Shown here: piece by piece, positions 20,292-28,788 of the stretch
Position numbering within the stretch: position 1 is the stretch's first letter
Layout of the letters: each line of letters starts with the position of its first letter
From: a virus
Length of the DNA: 42,607 nt
IMG/VR virus record: IMGVR_UViG_3300031692_000120
Coordinates: 1-42,607 of that record
Direction: 5' to 3' (one strand)
Program-made: the position numbers and the translations under genes
Notes under the pieces: generated by a model
Told to the model about the DNA's origin: nothing
What the model saw: the letters and a program-made list of their open reading frames with translations, nothing else
Databases searched by the model: none

Positions 20292-21870
20292 ACATTTGGA
20301 TGCCTTCGCGGGTCTCGGTCTTTTCACCTTGGCAGCTAAATATGTGTGGAGACAATCACATCAAAACCATTGTTTCATTGAGATAGATAAATTTTGCCAG
20401 AAATGGCTTAAAGCAAATTTCCCGGGAGTACCAATACATGACGATGCAAAAACTTACAGACACGATGGAACAACAATTGACCTTTTTACGGCAGGCATTC
20501 CCTGTCCACCAGTCTCCATCGCAGGTAAAAGAAAGGGCGATAAAGACGACCGCTGGAAGTGGCCGGAAACTCTTGGAATCATACAGAATGCTCAACCCGA
20601 AAATATCATCCTGGAAAATGTCTATGGTCTCCTCAATCTTGACGGCGGACTACTTCTCGACCGAATCTACACTGACCTGGAAAATGAAAACTACGAAGTC
20701 CTCCCGCCGATTGTTCTTCCAGCTTGCTCCCAAAATGCGCCCCACAGGAGAGATAGAGTATTCATTATGGGCCACGCCGACAGTCAATGGCAATCACAAT
20801 CGAAAAGGAGCATCAAAAACGAGTCAGGACGGATTGTCAACACAAACGAAAATGGCAATGTGGAATACACCTTCAAGCAGGGATTGGAAGGATACTCCGG
20901 GGATGGAGAAGGAAGGGAAGAATCCAGATGGCAGCAGTCGGCAGAGGATAGATCAGCTCCCGCGGCAAGTCTTTGCGATGTGGCCGACACCTTCAACGGA
21001 AGATCACAAAACCGATGGATTAAAAGTGAAGGAACGCTATCAAAGCCAAACTTTAAAGACTTGCGACCAGAGGTTAAGAAACTTTGTTCAATTTGGGATG
21101 AATACGACTGGGTCACAGGATACGACGGAAAACAAAGGCGAATCCCTCCGGCTTTCTCCGAGTTTTGTTGCATATTTGATGGGTATTCCGCTTTCAATGA
21201 TAGAGAAAACTATGAATTATTTAAAGGAGGACAAATAGATGGCGCCGAGAATCAAACAAGACCCTATAAAATACTGCGAATTTTGCGGAAAGCAATTAAT
21301 CAGGAAAAGAATGAACGGGAGATTGGAAGATCGTGGGGTGTTCCTGCGGAGGAAATATTGCAATCGTATTTGTGGAAATTCGAGAAAAGTCGTGAAAGAG
21401 AATCAATATCACAAAAGAGCCAGGCAATATCTGAAACCTTATTGCCAGAAATGTGGAGCGGAGAAAGACCTTCATGTTCATCACAAGGATTTTCAGCCTA
21501 TCAACAACGACCCGCAGAATTTAGAGACTTTATGCAGCTCATGTCATCTGAAATATCATTGGAAAGAATATCGGAAGAGACCAAAGGTAAAGCTTTATTG
21601 CAAATTTTGTGGAGTGGAATCATCGAAATTATCAGTGGGTTATTGCGAAAAACATTACCTGAGATTCAAGAAGTATGGACAACCATATCTGACGAAAGTA
21701 AAAAAAGGATCTGGGATGGTATTGGTGGAATGTTTTACGTGAAATATATTCCAGTCCTGGCTCATGGGTATCCCCATAGAAATGATCTCCTGCGCGCGTT
21801 TGGAAATGGAATAGTATGGCAGGTAGTAGTGCCAATAATGAACGCTATAAAAGAAAACCAACTTATTTGA
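20278..21870 (+). CDS. DNA cytosine-5 methyltransferase, very long with overlapping genes
   Basis: I choose ATG 20278 (MDGFKHLDAFAG); the frame then encodes 530 residues. Motif I is DAFAGLGLF (about 8-16), motif IV is GIPCPPVSIAG with catalytic Cys76, motif VI is ENVYGL, motif VIII is NAPHRRDRVFIMGHA, and the C-terminal motif X is RAFGNGIVWQVV. The enzyme would methylate C5 of cytosine, either in self-protection or as marking. Between motif VIII and motif X there are some 320 residues, far more than usual. This same DNA encodes two other plausible products in another frame (20438-21238 and 21239-21742), yet this frame has no stop. Confidence 0.85.
   Translation: MDGFKHLDAFAGLGLFTLAAKYVWRQSHQNHCFIEIDKFCQKWLKANFPGVPIHDDAKTYRHDGTTIDLFTAGIPCPPVSIAGKRKGDKDDRWKWPETLGIIQNAQPENIILENVYGLLNLDGGLLLDRIYTDLENENYEVLPPIVLPACSQNAPHRRDRVFIMGHADSQWQSQSKRSIKNESGRIVNTNENGNVEYTFKQGLEGYSGDGEGREESRWQQSAEDRSAPAASLCDVADTFNGRSQNRWIKSEGTLSKPNFKDLRPEVKKLCSIWDEYDWVTGYDGKQRRIPPAFSEFCCIFDGYSAFNDRENYELFKGGQIDGAENQTRPYKILRILRKAINQEKNEREIGRSWGVPAEEILQSYLWKFEKSRERESISQKSQAISETLLPEMWSGERPSCSSQGFSAYQQRPAEFRDFMQLMSSEISLERISEETKGKALLQILWSGIIEIISGLLRKTLPEIQEVWTTISDESKKRIWDGIGGMFYVKYIPVLAHGYPHRNDLLRAFGNGIVWQVVVPIMNAIKENQLI
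20438..21238 (+). CDS. Overlapping ORF with repeated W-x-TP motifs
   Basis: In the frame +1 relative to the methyltransferase, ATG 20438 opens 266 codons. It contains TLTWKMKTTKSSRRLFFQLA, then LWATPTVNG, MWNTPSSRDWKDTPGM, MWPTPSTEDHK and a final LSPSFVAYLMGIP. This W-P-T-P series with an LxPxFVxxLMGxP end is familiar from phage cytosine-methyltransferase-associated sequences. The methyltransferase frame over the same bases also has family signatures, so both frames seem constrained. No strong ribosome site precedes this start. It may be expressed by coupling or frameshift, or be a conserved shadow. Confidence 0.5.
   Translation: MTMQKLTDTMEQQLTFLRQAFPVHQSPSQVKERAIKTTAGSGRKLLESYRMLNPKISSWKMSMVSSILTADYFSTESTLTWKMKTTKSSRRLFFQLAPKMRPTGEIEYSLWATPTVNGNHNRKGASKTSQDGLSTQTKMAMWNTPSSRDWKDTPGMEKEGKNPDGSSRQRIDQLPRQVFAMWPTPSTEDHKTDGLKVKERYQSQTLKTCDQRLRNFVQFGMNTTGSQDTTENKGESLRLSPSFVAYLMGIPLSMIEKTMNYLKEDK
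21239..21742 (+). CDS. HNH endonuclease nested in the methyltransferase gene
   Basis: ATG 21239 directly follows the TAG of the overlapping WxTP frame and has AAAGGAGG seven bases upstream, the best ribosome site in this area. The 167-residue protein has an N-terminal Cys region (YCEFCGKQL, YCNRICG), a full HNH core (YCQKCGAEKDLHVHHKDF then NLETLCSSCHLKYHW) and a further CKFCG. It would cut DNA as a homing-type nuclease. All of it lies in another frame inside the methyltransferase gene, which stays open throughout. That suggests insertion of a homing nuclease gene under selection to keep the outer frame readable. Confidence 0.82.
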   Translation: MAPRIKQDPIKYCEFCGKQLIRKRMNGRLEDRGVFLRRKYCNRICGNSRKVVKENQYHKRARQYLKPYCQKCGAEKDLHVHHKDFQPINNDPQNLETLCSSCHLKYHWKEYRKRPKVKLYCKFCGVESSKLSVGYCEKHYLRFKKYGQPYLTKVKKGSGMVLVECFT

Positions 21871-21877
21871 GAAAAAA

Positions 21878-22336
21878 ATGCAAAAAAGAGTGTTAATGAT
21901 TAGAAAAGATACATGGGCGAACCGGCAATTTAAGCCAAGGAAGCGCATAGAGTGCATTGAACGCCCGCGCCCCTGCCCTTTTATCAGTTGCTATTATCAC
22001 ATAGCCTCGATGCTGATGGAAAAAAAAGTAAAAAAAGCTTTGAATACAGTCACAATTGTCTGGGAAAAATTACAGCATAGATCTGGGGCCTGGTTTCCTG
22101 ACGAGGACCTGGATGAATATTTTATAGACATGATCTTTTCCCTTCCGGAAACATGTGTGCTTGATATTGCTGATAAAGGAGATGGTACTCTGGAAGAAAT
22201 CGGCGATTCAATGATGATGACCCGAGAGCGGGTCAGACAAATTGAGGGATTAGGAAGGGTAAAAAAAGGGGGGGCGATGAGAAAATTACGGCATCCGATA
22301 AAGGCCCGGCTATTAAGGGAATATTATGAGAATTAA
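21878..22336 (+). CDS. Sigma-70 region 4-like transcription factor
   Basis: The 152-residue protein ends with TLEEIGDSMMMTRERVRQIE and later AMRKLRHPIKARLL, an unmistakable match to the helix-turn-helix region 4.2 of RpoD-type sigma factors (TLEEIG...TRERVRQIE..ALRKLRHP). Regions 2 and 3 are absent; the N-terminal part is Cys-containing (CIERPRPCPFISC) and unrelated. A lone region 4 would bind -35 boxes or the RNA polymerase beta flap, as T4-type late regulators do. Its place just before the late promoter at 22890 suggests a role in late gene control; this is inference. Confidence 0.85.
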   Translation: MQKRVLMIRKDTWANRQFKPRKRIECIERPRPCPFISCYYHIASMLMEKKVKKALNTVTIVWEKLQHRSGAWFPDEDLDEYFIDMIFSLPETCVLDIADKGDGTLEEIGDSMMMTRERVRQIEGLGRVKKGGAMRKLRHPIKARLLREYYEN

Positions 22337-22427
22337 AGCGAAATGGCCGAAGATCTGGGGTATGGAATTATAGAAAAGAAACCGATTTTAAATAATTTCT
22401 AAATAATTGGTATGAAAGTAGATAAAT

Positions 22428-22769
22428 ATGACGAATATTAATTTTTTATTCGATTTAGAGTTGCAGCGACGCATTTATAAAAGCTGTACCCAGTGTAAAA
22501 GTTTCCAGTGTAGTATCAATGATAATCCTTGTAATATTTGCCTTCATACAGAGCCTGCAGGCCGTGACAGGCCGCTATGGCGATGGATTGGTGGTTGTAA
22601 TAGTTTGGACGATGTTAAACGATGGATGTTGGATTCATTCGAAAAGGGTAAACTGAAACTATTGGATACAGCGATACCCGCGTTAAGAGAATATGTGCAG
22701 CAGGAAAACAATATCTTGATGGGGATTAATCACAAAGTTGAGGCCGGCGGTCAGATGAAATTATTTTAA
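22428..22769 (+). CDS. Cys-rich hypothetical protein, 113 aa
   Basis: The N-terminal half has CTQCKSFQC and CNICLH, likely one zinc site, followed by a tryptophan-bearing GRDRPLWRWIGGC. The C-terminal half is helical (DDVKRWMLDSFEKGKLKLLD). It is the last gene of the replication operon. A 19-codon frame at 22343-22402 precedes it but lacks a good ribosome site. No family is recognised. Confidence 0.6.
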   Translation: MTNINFLFDLELQRRIYKSCTQCKSFQCSINDNPCNICLHTEPAGRDRPLWRWIGGCNSLDDVKRWMLDSFEKGKLKLLDTAIPALREYVQQENNILMGINHKVEAGGQMKLF

Positions 22770-22889
22770 TACGCTACGGTCGCGCTTTCAGCGGCTCCCA
22801 CCTTCTTATATGTTTTTAAAAAGTGGGTCGCGCGTTCGTACCTCCGAAAATAGCATGGAATTTTAAATCTGTAAAGTTATGTTTAAAAA

Positions 22890-22919
22890 TTGACAAAAAT
22901 TCACAATCATGGCTACACT
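22890..22919 (+). promoter_or_regulatory. Late promoter candidate before terminase genes
   Basis: TTGACA (22890-22895), an 18-bp spacer and TACACT (22914-22919) lie 35 bases before the small terminase gene. The consensus -35 and weak -10 would suit assisted late transcription. The 120 bases before it hold GC-rich short repeats (GGTCGCGC twice) and no gene. Confidence 0.65.
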
Positions 22920-22953
22920 TTTCCAGACGTTAACTTAAGATATAAGGGAAAAT

Positions 22954-23607
22954 ATGGCTAATAAAGATAAATTAAGTATAAATGAAGAGATATATTGCCA
23001 GGAAAGAATCAATCCATTAAATTATAATGTTAAATCCACTGCCTTCCGGAAAGCTTTTCCAAAATCAGAAAAATGGAAACAAAAAACGATACATGAAAAA
23101 GCCTGTCGCCTTGATAAGCTCGACAAGATTAAGGCAAGGATAAAAATCCTCAGAAAACAATTGAATGAAGAAAAAATCGCCTCTATTGAGGAAATATTGG
23201 TTGGGTTAACCATGGAATCTCGCTTTGATCCTCGAAAGCTTATGGACGAGGATGGAAATTATAAAAGAATCAATGATTTAGATGCCGAGACAGCACTTTG
23301 CTTAATGGGGTATGAAGAATATGAAACTACCACTATTTCTGAAAAAGGAAATGAAACAGTTAATAGACGCTTAAAATATAAATTTCCTGAAAAAAATAAA
23401 TCCAGAGATATGATGGCTCGATACCATGGTTTATTTGAAAAAGACAACAAACAAAAAGGACAGGCGCTAACAGAACTTACCGAAGAGATCCGGAAAGAAT
23501 TACTGATCCCCAGGACAGCGGAGCGCGTCGCAGATATAAATCGGATCCATGACATTATGCTGCTGAAAGACATAAAGGCGGTTGAAGGCATAGATGATGG
23601 GGATTGA
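22954..23607 (+). CDS. terS: Terminase small subunit
   Basis: The 217-residue protein has a helical N-terminal DNA-binding-type region (NVKSTAFRKAFPKSEKWKQK, like the Terminase_2 homeodomain), a basic coiled helix (KIKARIKILRKQLNEEKIAS) and a central segment RFDPRKLMDEDGNYKRINDL typical of phage small terminases. It would recognise the packaging start on concatemeric DNA. It directly precedes and overlaps the large terminase by 14 bases, and stands first in the late operon. Confidence 0.85.
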   Translation: MANKDKLSINEEIYCQERINPLNYNVKSTAFRKAFPKSEKWKQKTIHEKACRLDKLDKIKARIKILRKQLNEEKIASIEEILVGLTMESRFDPRKLMDEDGNYKRINDLDAETALCLMGYEEYETTTISEKGNETVNRRLKYKFPEKNKSRDMMARYHGLFEKDNKQKGQALTELTEEIRKELLIPRTAERVADINRIHDIMLLKDIKAVEGIDDGD

Positions 23608-25264
23608 ACTTAGCGAATTTCAGCGTTATAAGCTCGTTTTAAGAGAGCAGGGGAAAGAATACAGTCCGGAAGCGGAGGAAGCTCTTAAAATAACAAATGC
23701 CTGGTATTGGGCTTTCTCGAATGAGATTAAACTTGTTGCTGCAAAATTCTCATGGAGCGGGCATGAATTCCAGCAGCGCCCCATGAGCGTCAGGCCCCCA
23801 GAAAAAGTAATCAGGAAGTCTACCCAGGGAACATTCACGGAGGGTGAAGTATTAAACACTCTTCAGGGGATGATAACCGGCTACTACAAGAAAGGCGTTT
23901 ATTACCTTTTCCCCTCAAAAGATAAAGTTTCAGATTTTTCCAAATCAAGGTTCAAACCCCTTATCGACGATAACCCGGATATTATAGGCCAGTTTGTTAA
24001 AGGTACAGATTCAGCGACTTTAAAACGTATCAGGGATGCTTTTCTTTATTTTAGATCGGGTAGACTCGGACAGGATATTGGCGGCCGAGGTGATATGAAA
24101 TCGAGCGCAAACCTGAAAGGAGACCCCGCGGACCATGCCGTTTTTGATGAGTATGACGAAATGGATATGAAGTCGGAGGAGTTTGTTGACGGGCGCCTTG
24201 CTAAATCTGAGATAGGAACAAAATCTTTTCTCGCAAATCCGACTATCCCGGATTATGCATCAGATACTAAGTTTCAGAAATCAAGCCAAGAGTATTGGCA
24301 TTGTAAATGTATACATTGCGGCTGGTATACGTGCCTGGATCTCGAAGAGTACTGGCCCGAGGATGGATCTCCGTGCCTGGCGATTCGCTGGCGAAAAGAC
24401 GGAACGGCGTATCGCGCCTGCAGGCACTGTGGAAAAGAACTCTATCCTCAATTGGGTCAATGGGTTGCAAAAAAACCTGATATCAAGGACATTCTTGGAT
24501 TTACTATCGGTCATGCCTCTTATCCCTGGATTAATGTTACAAAATTGCTCAAAGTATGGGAAAGCCCGGATGTAGACCGTGGGAATTTTATCCGGTTAAG
24601 ACTTGGGCGCCCATATATCGAAGCAGAGAACAGGCTGACACATCAGCAGATATATGATTGCTGTGGTAAACAGGGTATGTATGATAGCGATGCAGGCTCC
24701 TGCAGTATGGGGGTTGACCAGGGCGGCGGTGAAGGGGACCTGTTTCATGTCGTTGTAGGCAAAAAGATTACGATTCACTCAACAATAAAGGCCCAGATCT
24801 TGAAATTATCGATTCTGAAAGGGTGGGATGAGCTTGATAAATACATGAAACGTTTCAACATTTATCGGTGTGTAATCGATGGATTACCAAACCAGAAAGA
24901 CGCCTATAAATTCGCAAATCGTCACAAGGGAAAAGTTTTCCTCTCATTCTTTTCAGAGCATCAATCCGGTCCGTATAAATGGGATGAAAAAGATTTCAAA
25001 GTAAACAGTTACAGAACCGACGCCATGGACGAGAGCCACGAGGAGCTGGCGGCCGGCGCGCTTCTTCTGCCTCATCGTTCCAAATTGGTAGATAAGTATG
25101 CTGATCATTGCCACGCCACAGCAAAAAAACTTGAGACAGATGAGAAAACCGGCACGAAAAGATACATTTATATCCCTAAATTGGGAGGCCCTGATCATTT
25201 TAGACTTGCACAAGCATACGAAACTATGGCAAGAATGGGTAAATCTAAACAACGATATCAATGA
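23594..25264 (+). CDS. terL: Terminase large subunit, GpA type
   Basis: The 556-residue protein follows the lambda GpA pattern. It has an ATPase domain with a deviant Walker A region (RKSTQGTFTEGEVL), Walker B as HAVFDEYDEMD, a mid-protein zinc finger (CKCIHCGWY then CRHCGKEL) characteristic of GpA proteins, and the nuclease acid in GVDQGGGEGDLFHVVV. It would cut and pump DNA into the procapsid through the portal. It may start at 23594 or at the ATG one codon later. Confidence 0.93.
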   Translation: MMGIELSEFQRYKLVLREQGKEYSPEAEEALKITNAWYWAFSNEIKLVAAKFSWSGHEFQQRPMSVRPPEKVIRKSTQGTFTEGEVLNTLQGMITGYYKKGVYYLFPSKDKVSDFSKSRFKPLIDDNPDIIGQFVKGTDSATLKRIRDAFLYFRSGRLGQDIGGRGDMKSSANLKGDPADHAVFDEYDEMDMKSEEFVDGRLAKSEIGTKSFLANPTIPDYASDTKFQKSSQEYWHCKCIHCGWYTCLDLEEYWPEDGSPCLAIRWRKDGTAYRACRHCGKELYPQLGQWVAKKPDIKDILGFTIGHASYPWINVTKLLKVWESPDVDRGNFIRLRLGRPYIEAENRLTHQQIYDCCGKQGMYDSDAGSCSMGVDQGGGEGDLFHVVVGKKITIHSTIKAQILKLSILKGWDELDKYMKRFNIYRCVIDGLPNQKDAYKFANRHKGKVFLSFFSEHQSGPYKWDEKDFKVNSYRTDAMDESHEELAAGALLLPHRSKLVDKYADHCHATAKKLETDEKTGTKRYIYIPKLGGPDHFRLAQAYETMARMGKSKQRYQ

Positions 25265-25303
25265 AAAAGATAAACATGGTGCAACCACGAAAGGATTGAA
25301 ACA

Positions 25304-25474
25304 ATGGACATGATAAAAATTAAAGCGATACGGAAAAAGGCTAACATTCTTCGAGCAGAGACTGTAAAGAAATGCAAGCTTGACAGTTTACCCCCTAGAT
25401 TACCTCAGTCCCTTTTAGACACTCAGGACCTTATCATAGAATTGATCGATCTTGTGGACCCGTTGGAGTCATGA
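25304..25474 (+). CDS. Small basic protein after terminase, 56 aa
   Basis: ATG 25304 follows AAAGGATTG. The peptide (start MDMIKIKAIRKKANILRAET) is basic and helical at first and acidic at the end (DTQDLIIELIDLVDPLES). It sits in the 320-bp gap between terminase and the next gene; the remaining 110 bases hold a CGAGGCCTCG palindrome and nothing else I can support. Function unknown. Confidence 0.5.
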   Translation: MDMIKIKAIRKKANILRAETVKKCKLDSLPPRLPQSLLDTQDLIIELIDLVDPLES

Positions 25475-25587
25475 CCGGAATGGTCGATTTCGTCAGGTTT
25501 CACCAGCTGCAATCTGTCCATTTTTGAGCAGCGATTGGCGATAAAAATTGTTTGCGAGGCCTCGAAAATGGCCAAAAAGGTTTTAAC

Positions 25588-26295
25588 ATGAAAGAAATAT
25601 ATTTCATACAGCGATACGGTACCGGATTCTTGGCAAAAGGAATGTCGGACAATGGACAGAATGTCGATATTCAGTTGATAGAGATCCGAGCCGCTGTAAT
25701 CCCACCCCAAGATGTTTATCCAGGCTATTATTTGTTTTTGGGGATGCTCAAAAAGCCTAATACCTATTTAAAATATCCGCTCCTTTTTCTTCATGAGAAA
25801 ACAGTTGAAACATTTCATGGCATCCTCGAAGATATCAGTGATGATGCAAGCCGGCTCAAAGCTTCAATAATTTATACACCTATCCCTACTGAAAAAAGAG
25901 CTGTTCAGGGTTTTTATAAAGATTTATGGGATTATAGATATAGAAATAATCTGCCATACCGCGTTAAACCTGCGATATCTGTAAAAGATTATCGATATGG
26001 GGATGCTTTGATCAGGGAATGGAGAAAAGAAAAGGCATTGATTTTACCAATTTTCGTTGATACTATTCTAAAAAATCAGTTATTTACAGATCATGGCATG
26101 GATATTGACAGCAACTTGAAAGATCCGAAATGGTTTTGTTTCCATGCGTTAAGAATTCTACTGGCGGGATTTGTAAAAGAACCACCAAAGACTATTATGC
26201 AGCAATCAAGTACCGGATGGGGAGATAGATACGATTCTGAAAACATCCTTTCATACCAAAAATCGAATAACAGGAGCCTGAAAGCATGGACATGA
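25588..26295 (+). CDS. Hypothetical protein, 235 aa, next to portal
   Basis: ATG 25588 (MKEIYFIQRYGTGFLAKGMS), with AAAAAGG upstream, is preferred over the longer frame. The protein is mixed alpha/beta with a central LKYPLLFLHEKTVETFHGIL and no clear motif. It overlaps the portal gene by 10 bases, so it is translationally coupled with it. This points to a packaging or virion role, but I recognise no family. Confidence 0.6.
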   Translation: MKEIYFIQRYGTGFLAKGMSDNGQNVDIQLIEIRAAVIPPQDVYPGYYLFLGMLKKPNTYLKYPLLFLHEKTVETFHGILEDISDDASRLKASIIYTPIPTEKRAVQGFYKDLWDYRYRNNLPYRVKPAISVKDYRYGDALIREWRKEKALILPIFVDTILKNQLFTDHGMDIDSNLKDPKWFCFHALRILLAGFVKEPPKTIMQQSSTGWGDRYDSENILSYQKSNNRSLKAWT

Positions 26296-28451
26296 CAAAT
26301 AAATCCGGAGGGATGCCACTTGGCCTGGGGATCAGGGTCACGGAAAGCATGCTGCAAAAAAGAGAAAGAGCCCAACAAGATGAAATCGATAACGCGTCGA
26401 AAGAAAACAATAAGCCATATCTCTTAAACCTGCATTCATATGTTAGAACTTCTTTTGATGCTGCGTTAAGGGCTAAGACATCAAACCAGATTGATCAGAG
26501 AATGCTTGATTGCGCCAGGCGCAGGAAAGGTATCTATAATCCGGATAAACTGGCTGAAATCCGACAAACCGGGGGGTCCGAAATTTATATGCAACTCAGC
26601 TCGGTAAAATGCCGGGCTCTTGAAAGCTGGGTCCGAGATGTTGAACTTCCTCCCGGAGATAAGCCCTGGTCGTTATGTCCTACCCCAGTCCCCACCCTTC
26701 CCGAAGCGATAGAACTTGATATTGCGAATCAGGTCATATTGGAAGCAAGTACCGTTATTCAAAATCAAGGCATACAATCAATTACTACTCAAAATATTCG
26801 AGATCGTATACAGGAAATCAAAGATAAAACAATGAAGGAAAAGAGAAAACGGGCCAAGAAAGAAGTGAAACGAATGGAATTGCATCTTGATGACCAGCTC
26901 GTCGAAGGAAATTATTATGGAGCTCTATCTGAATTTATTACAGATCTTGCCACTTTTCCCACTGCATTTTTAAAGGGACCTGTTGTTAAAAGAAAGCCAA
27001 AATTGAGTTGGTACGAAGATCCTTCCGGCGATTGGCTGCCTAAAGTTGAATTTAAAGCGGTCAGGGAATGGCAACGGGTATCCGGCTACGATATTTTTCC
27101 CAGTCCAGGAGCTAAAAATCTTCAGGATGGCTCTTTATGTGAGAGGGCACGGCTTAGAATAAATGATTTGGATGAAATGATCGGAGTTTCCGGGTTTAAA
27201 GATTCTGCCATCAAGGCTGTTATCAAAGAATATCAAGGAGGTGGTATCCGGCAATGGTTAACGGTTGACCAGGAAAGGGCAGTTATTGAAGACAGGGGAA
27301 ATGAATATGAAGACCCTAATCCGCTAATCGATACAATAATTTTCTGGGGATCGGTCCGCGGCCAGATGCTGCTCGACTGGGGAATACCTGAAGAAAAGAT
27401 TGACGACCCTACAAAATCATATCAAGTCTGTTGCTGGTTAATTGATAACTGGGTAATAATGGCCAGGCTCAACCCTAATCCTTTGGGGAAAAGAGATTAT
27501 TTTTCAGCCTCTTTCGAATCTGTGAATGACAGTATATGGGGTAAGGCTCCGGTTGAATTATTTTCAGACTGTCAGGACATATGCAATGCCGTTGCCCGTG
27601 CACTCTGCAATAATGTTGGAATATCATCAGGACCGCTGGTTGAATATTATAAAAATCGACTTGCACCAGGCTTCGATTTTCAAACTCTCTACCCATGGAT
27701 GATTATCCCGACTGAAGATGACGGGATGGGTTCGAATAATCCGGCAATAAATTTCTATCAGCCTGACGATAGATCCGCTATGTTATTGCAGGTTTTTAAA
27801 TTTTTCTTTCAGCAAGCTTCGGAACAATCCGGGATTCCAGCTTATATTTATGGGAATGAAAATGTCGGGGGCGCCGGCAAAACAGCTTCAGGACTCGGCA
27901 TGCTGATGAATGCCGCAAATAAAAACCTTAAAGGAGTTATTACTCATATCGATGAAAAAGTAATATCCCCGAGTATTAAAGCTCTTTGGATACATGTTAT
28001 GCTTTATGACGATGATATCGAAAAGAGTGGTGATATCAATGTTGTGGCCCGGGCCAGCCAGCACTTAATAATAGAGGAGCAACTACAGCTCAGACGCACC
28101 GAAATGCTTCAAGCCACAAATAACGACTGGGATCGAAAAATTATTGGAGATCGTGGGCGGGCGAAAATGCTCGAAGAAGCTTTTGAATCACTCCATCTTG
28201 ATACTGATGGCATCATTCCTGATGAGGATAAAATGGATCAGATGGAAGAATATAATCAAATGATGGCAGAGGCTCAACAGAATGCGGCGGCTGAATTGGG
28301 AATCAATCCGGAGGACATGCAACCTGGGCCCGGTGGACAACAGCCAAATACTCCTCACCCAGCCGTGTTAGATGCGGCGGGAGGTCGGGCAGGATCTCCT
28401 CCCGGGAGGACCATGACACCGATCAATAGACGTGCCGGCATGAATTATTAA
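26286..28451 (+). CDS. Portal protein
   Basis: The 721-residue size and order (directly after terminase, before capsid genes) fit podovirus-type portals. Recognisable parts are an N-terminal helical region, LSEFITDLATFPTAFLKGPV, the wing/stem region with FWGSVRGQMLLDWG and the conserved ARALCNNVGISSGPLVEYY, and KTASGLGMLMNAANKNLKGV near the crown helix. The C-terminus is acidic and then proline/glycine-rich. The portal forms the dodecameric channel for DNA entry and tail attachment. CAGGAGCC precedes the ATG. Confidence 0.88.
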   Translation: MDMTNKSGGMPLGLGIRVTESMLQKRERAQQDEIDNASKENNKPYLLNLHSYVRTSFDAALRAKTSNQIDQRMLDCARRRKGIYNPDKLAEIRQTGGSEIYMQLSSVKCRALESWVRDVELPPGDKPWSLCPTPVPTLPEAIELDIANQVILEASTVIQNQGIQSITTQNIRDRIQEIKDKTMKEKRKRAKKEVKRMELHLDDQLVEGNYYGALSEFITDLATFPTAFLKGPVVKRKPKLSWYEDPSGDWLPKVEFKAVREWQRVSGYDIFPSPGAKNLQDGSLCERARLRINDLDEMIGVSGFKDSAIKAVIKEYQGGGIRQWLTVDQERAVIEDRGNEYEDPNPLIDTIIFWGSVRGQMLLDWGIPEEKIDDPTKSYQVCCWLIDNWVIMARLNPNPLGKRDYFSASFESVNDSIWGKAPVELFSDCQDICNAVARALCNNVGISSGPLVEYYKNRLAPGFDFQTLYPWMIIPTEDDGMGSNNPAINFYQPDDRSAMLLQVFKFFFQQASEQSGIPAYIYGNENVGGAGKTASGLGMLMNAANKNLKGVITHIDEKVISPSIKALWIHVMLYDDDIEKSGDINVVARASQHLIIEEQLQLRRTEMLQATNNDWDRKIIGDRGRAKMLEEAFESLHLDTDGIIPDEDKMDQMEEYNQMMAEAQQNAAAELGINPEDMQPGPGGQQPNTPHPAVLDAAGGRAGSPPGRTMTPINRRAGMNY

Positions 28452-28462
28452 AAAGGAGAGTC

Positions 28463-28714
28463 ATGATAAAAACGGTTAAACTTCCTGAGAATGATCGGGA
28501 AATATTTGAAATTTCCAGGATACAAGAAAATGATGATTTCATTTCGTTGCAAGCAATGATAAAACGGGCTGAAATCCAGGCAAAAAATTATTGTGTCACA
28601 TATGACGGGGCACCCCTTTATCGAGCCCAGGGGGCGGCAACAGTACTTAAAGAACTTTTGGATGCCTTAGACGATGCAAGAAGAATAAATGTTTCACCTT
28701 TTAAACCAGAATAG
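28463..28714 (+). CDS. Hypothetical protein, 83 aa
   Basis: A small acidic helical protein (start MIKTVKLPENDREIFEISRI) with AAAAAGGAGAG upstream. It follows the portal gene by 11 bases. Homologues of this size next to portals are often unassigned virion or assembly proteins. Nothing in the sequence fixes a role. Confidence 0.6.
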   Translation: MIKTVKLPENDREIFEISRIQENDDFISLQAMIKRAEIQAKNYCVTYDGAPLYRAQGAATVLKELLDALDDARRINVSPFKPE

Positions 28715-28788
28715 GTACGCTCCGCAATTTCTCATCGGGAGAAAATGGCAGGCGTTGGGCGATAAACTTTTAATCGGAGGGTTTTAAA

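Noticed and set aside
20784-21197. 137-codon minus-strand frame opposite the methyltransferase
   Set aside because: No ribosome site, no recognisable motif, and the plus-strand frames explain the composition.
22343-22402. 19-codon frame MAEDLGYGIIEKKPILNNF before the Cys-rich gene
   Set aside because: Weak ribosome site, very short and no coupling overlap with the next gene.
25261-25299. 12-codon frame overlapping the terminase stop
   Set aside because: Too short to support; it is probably only part of the spacing before the gene at 25304.
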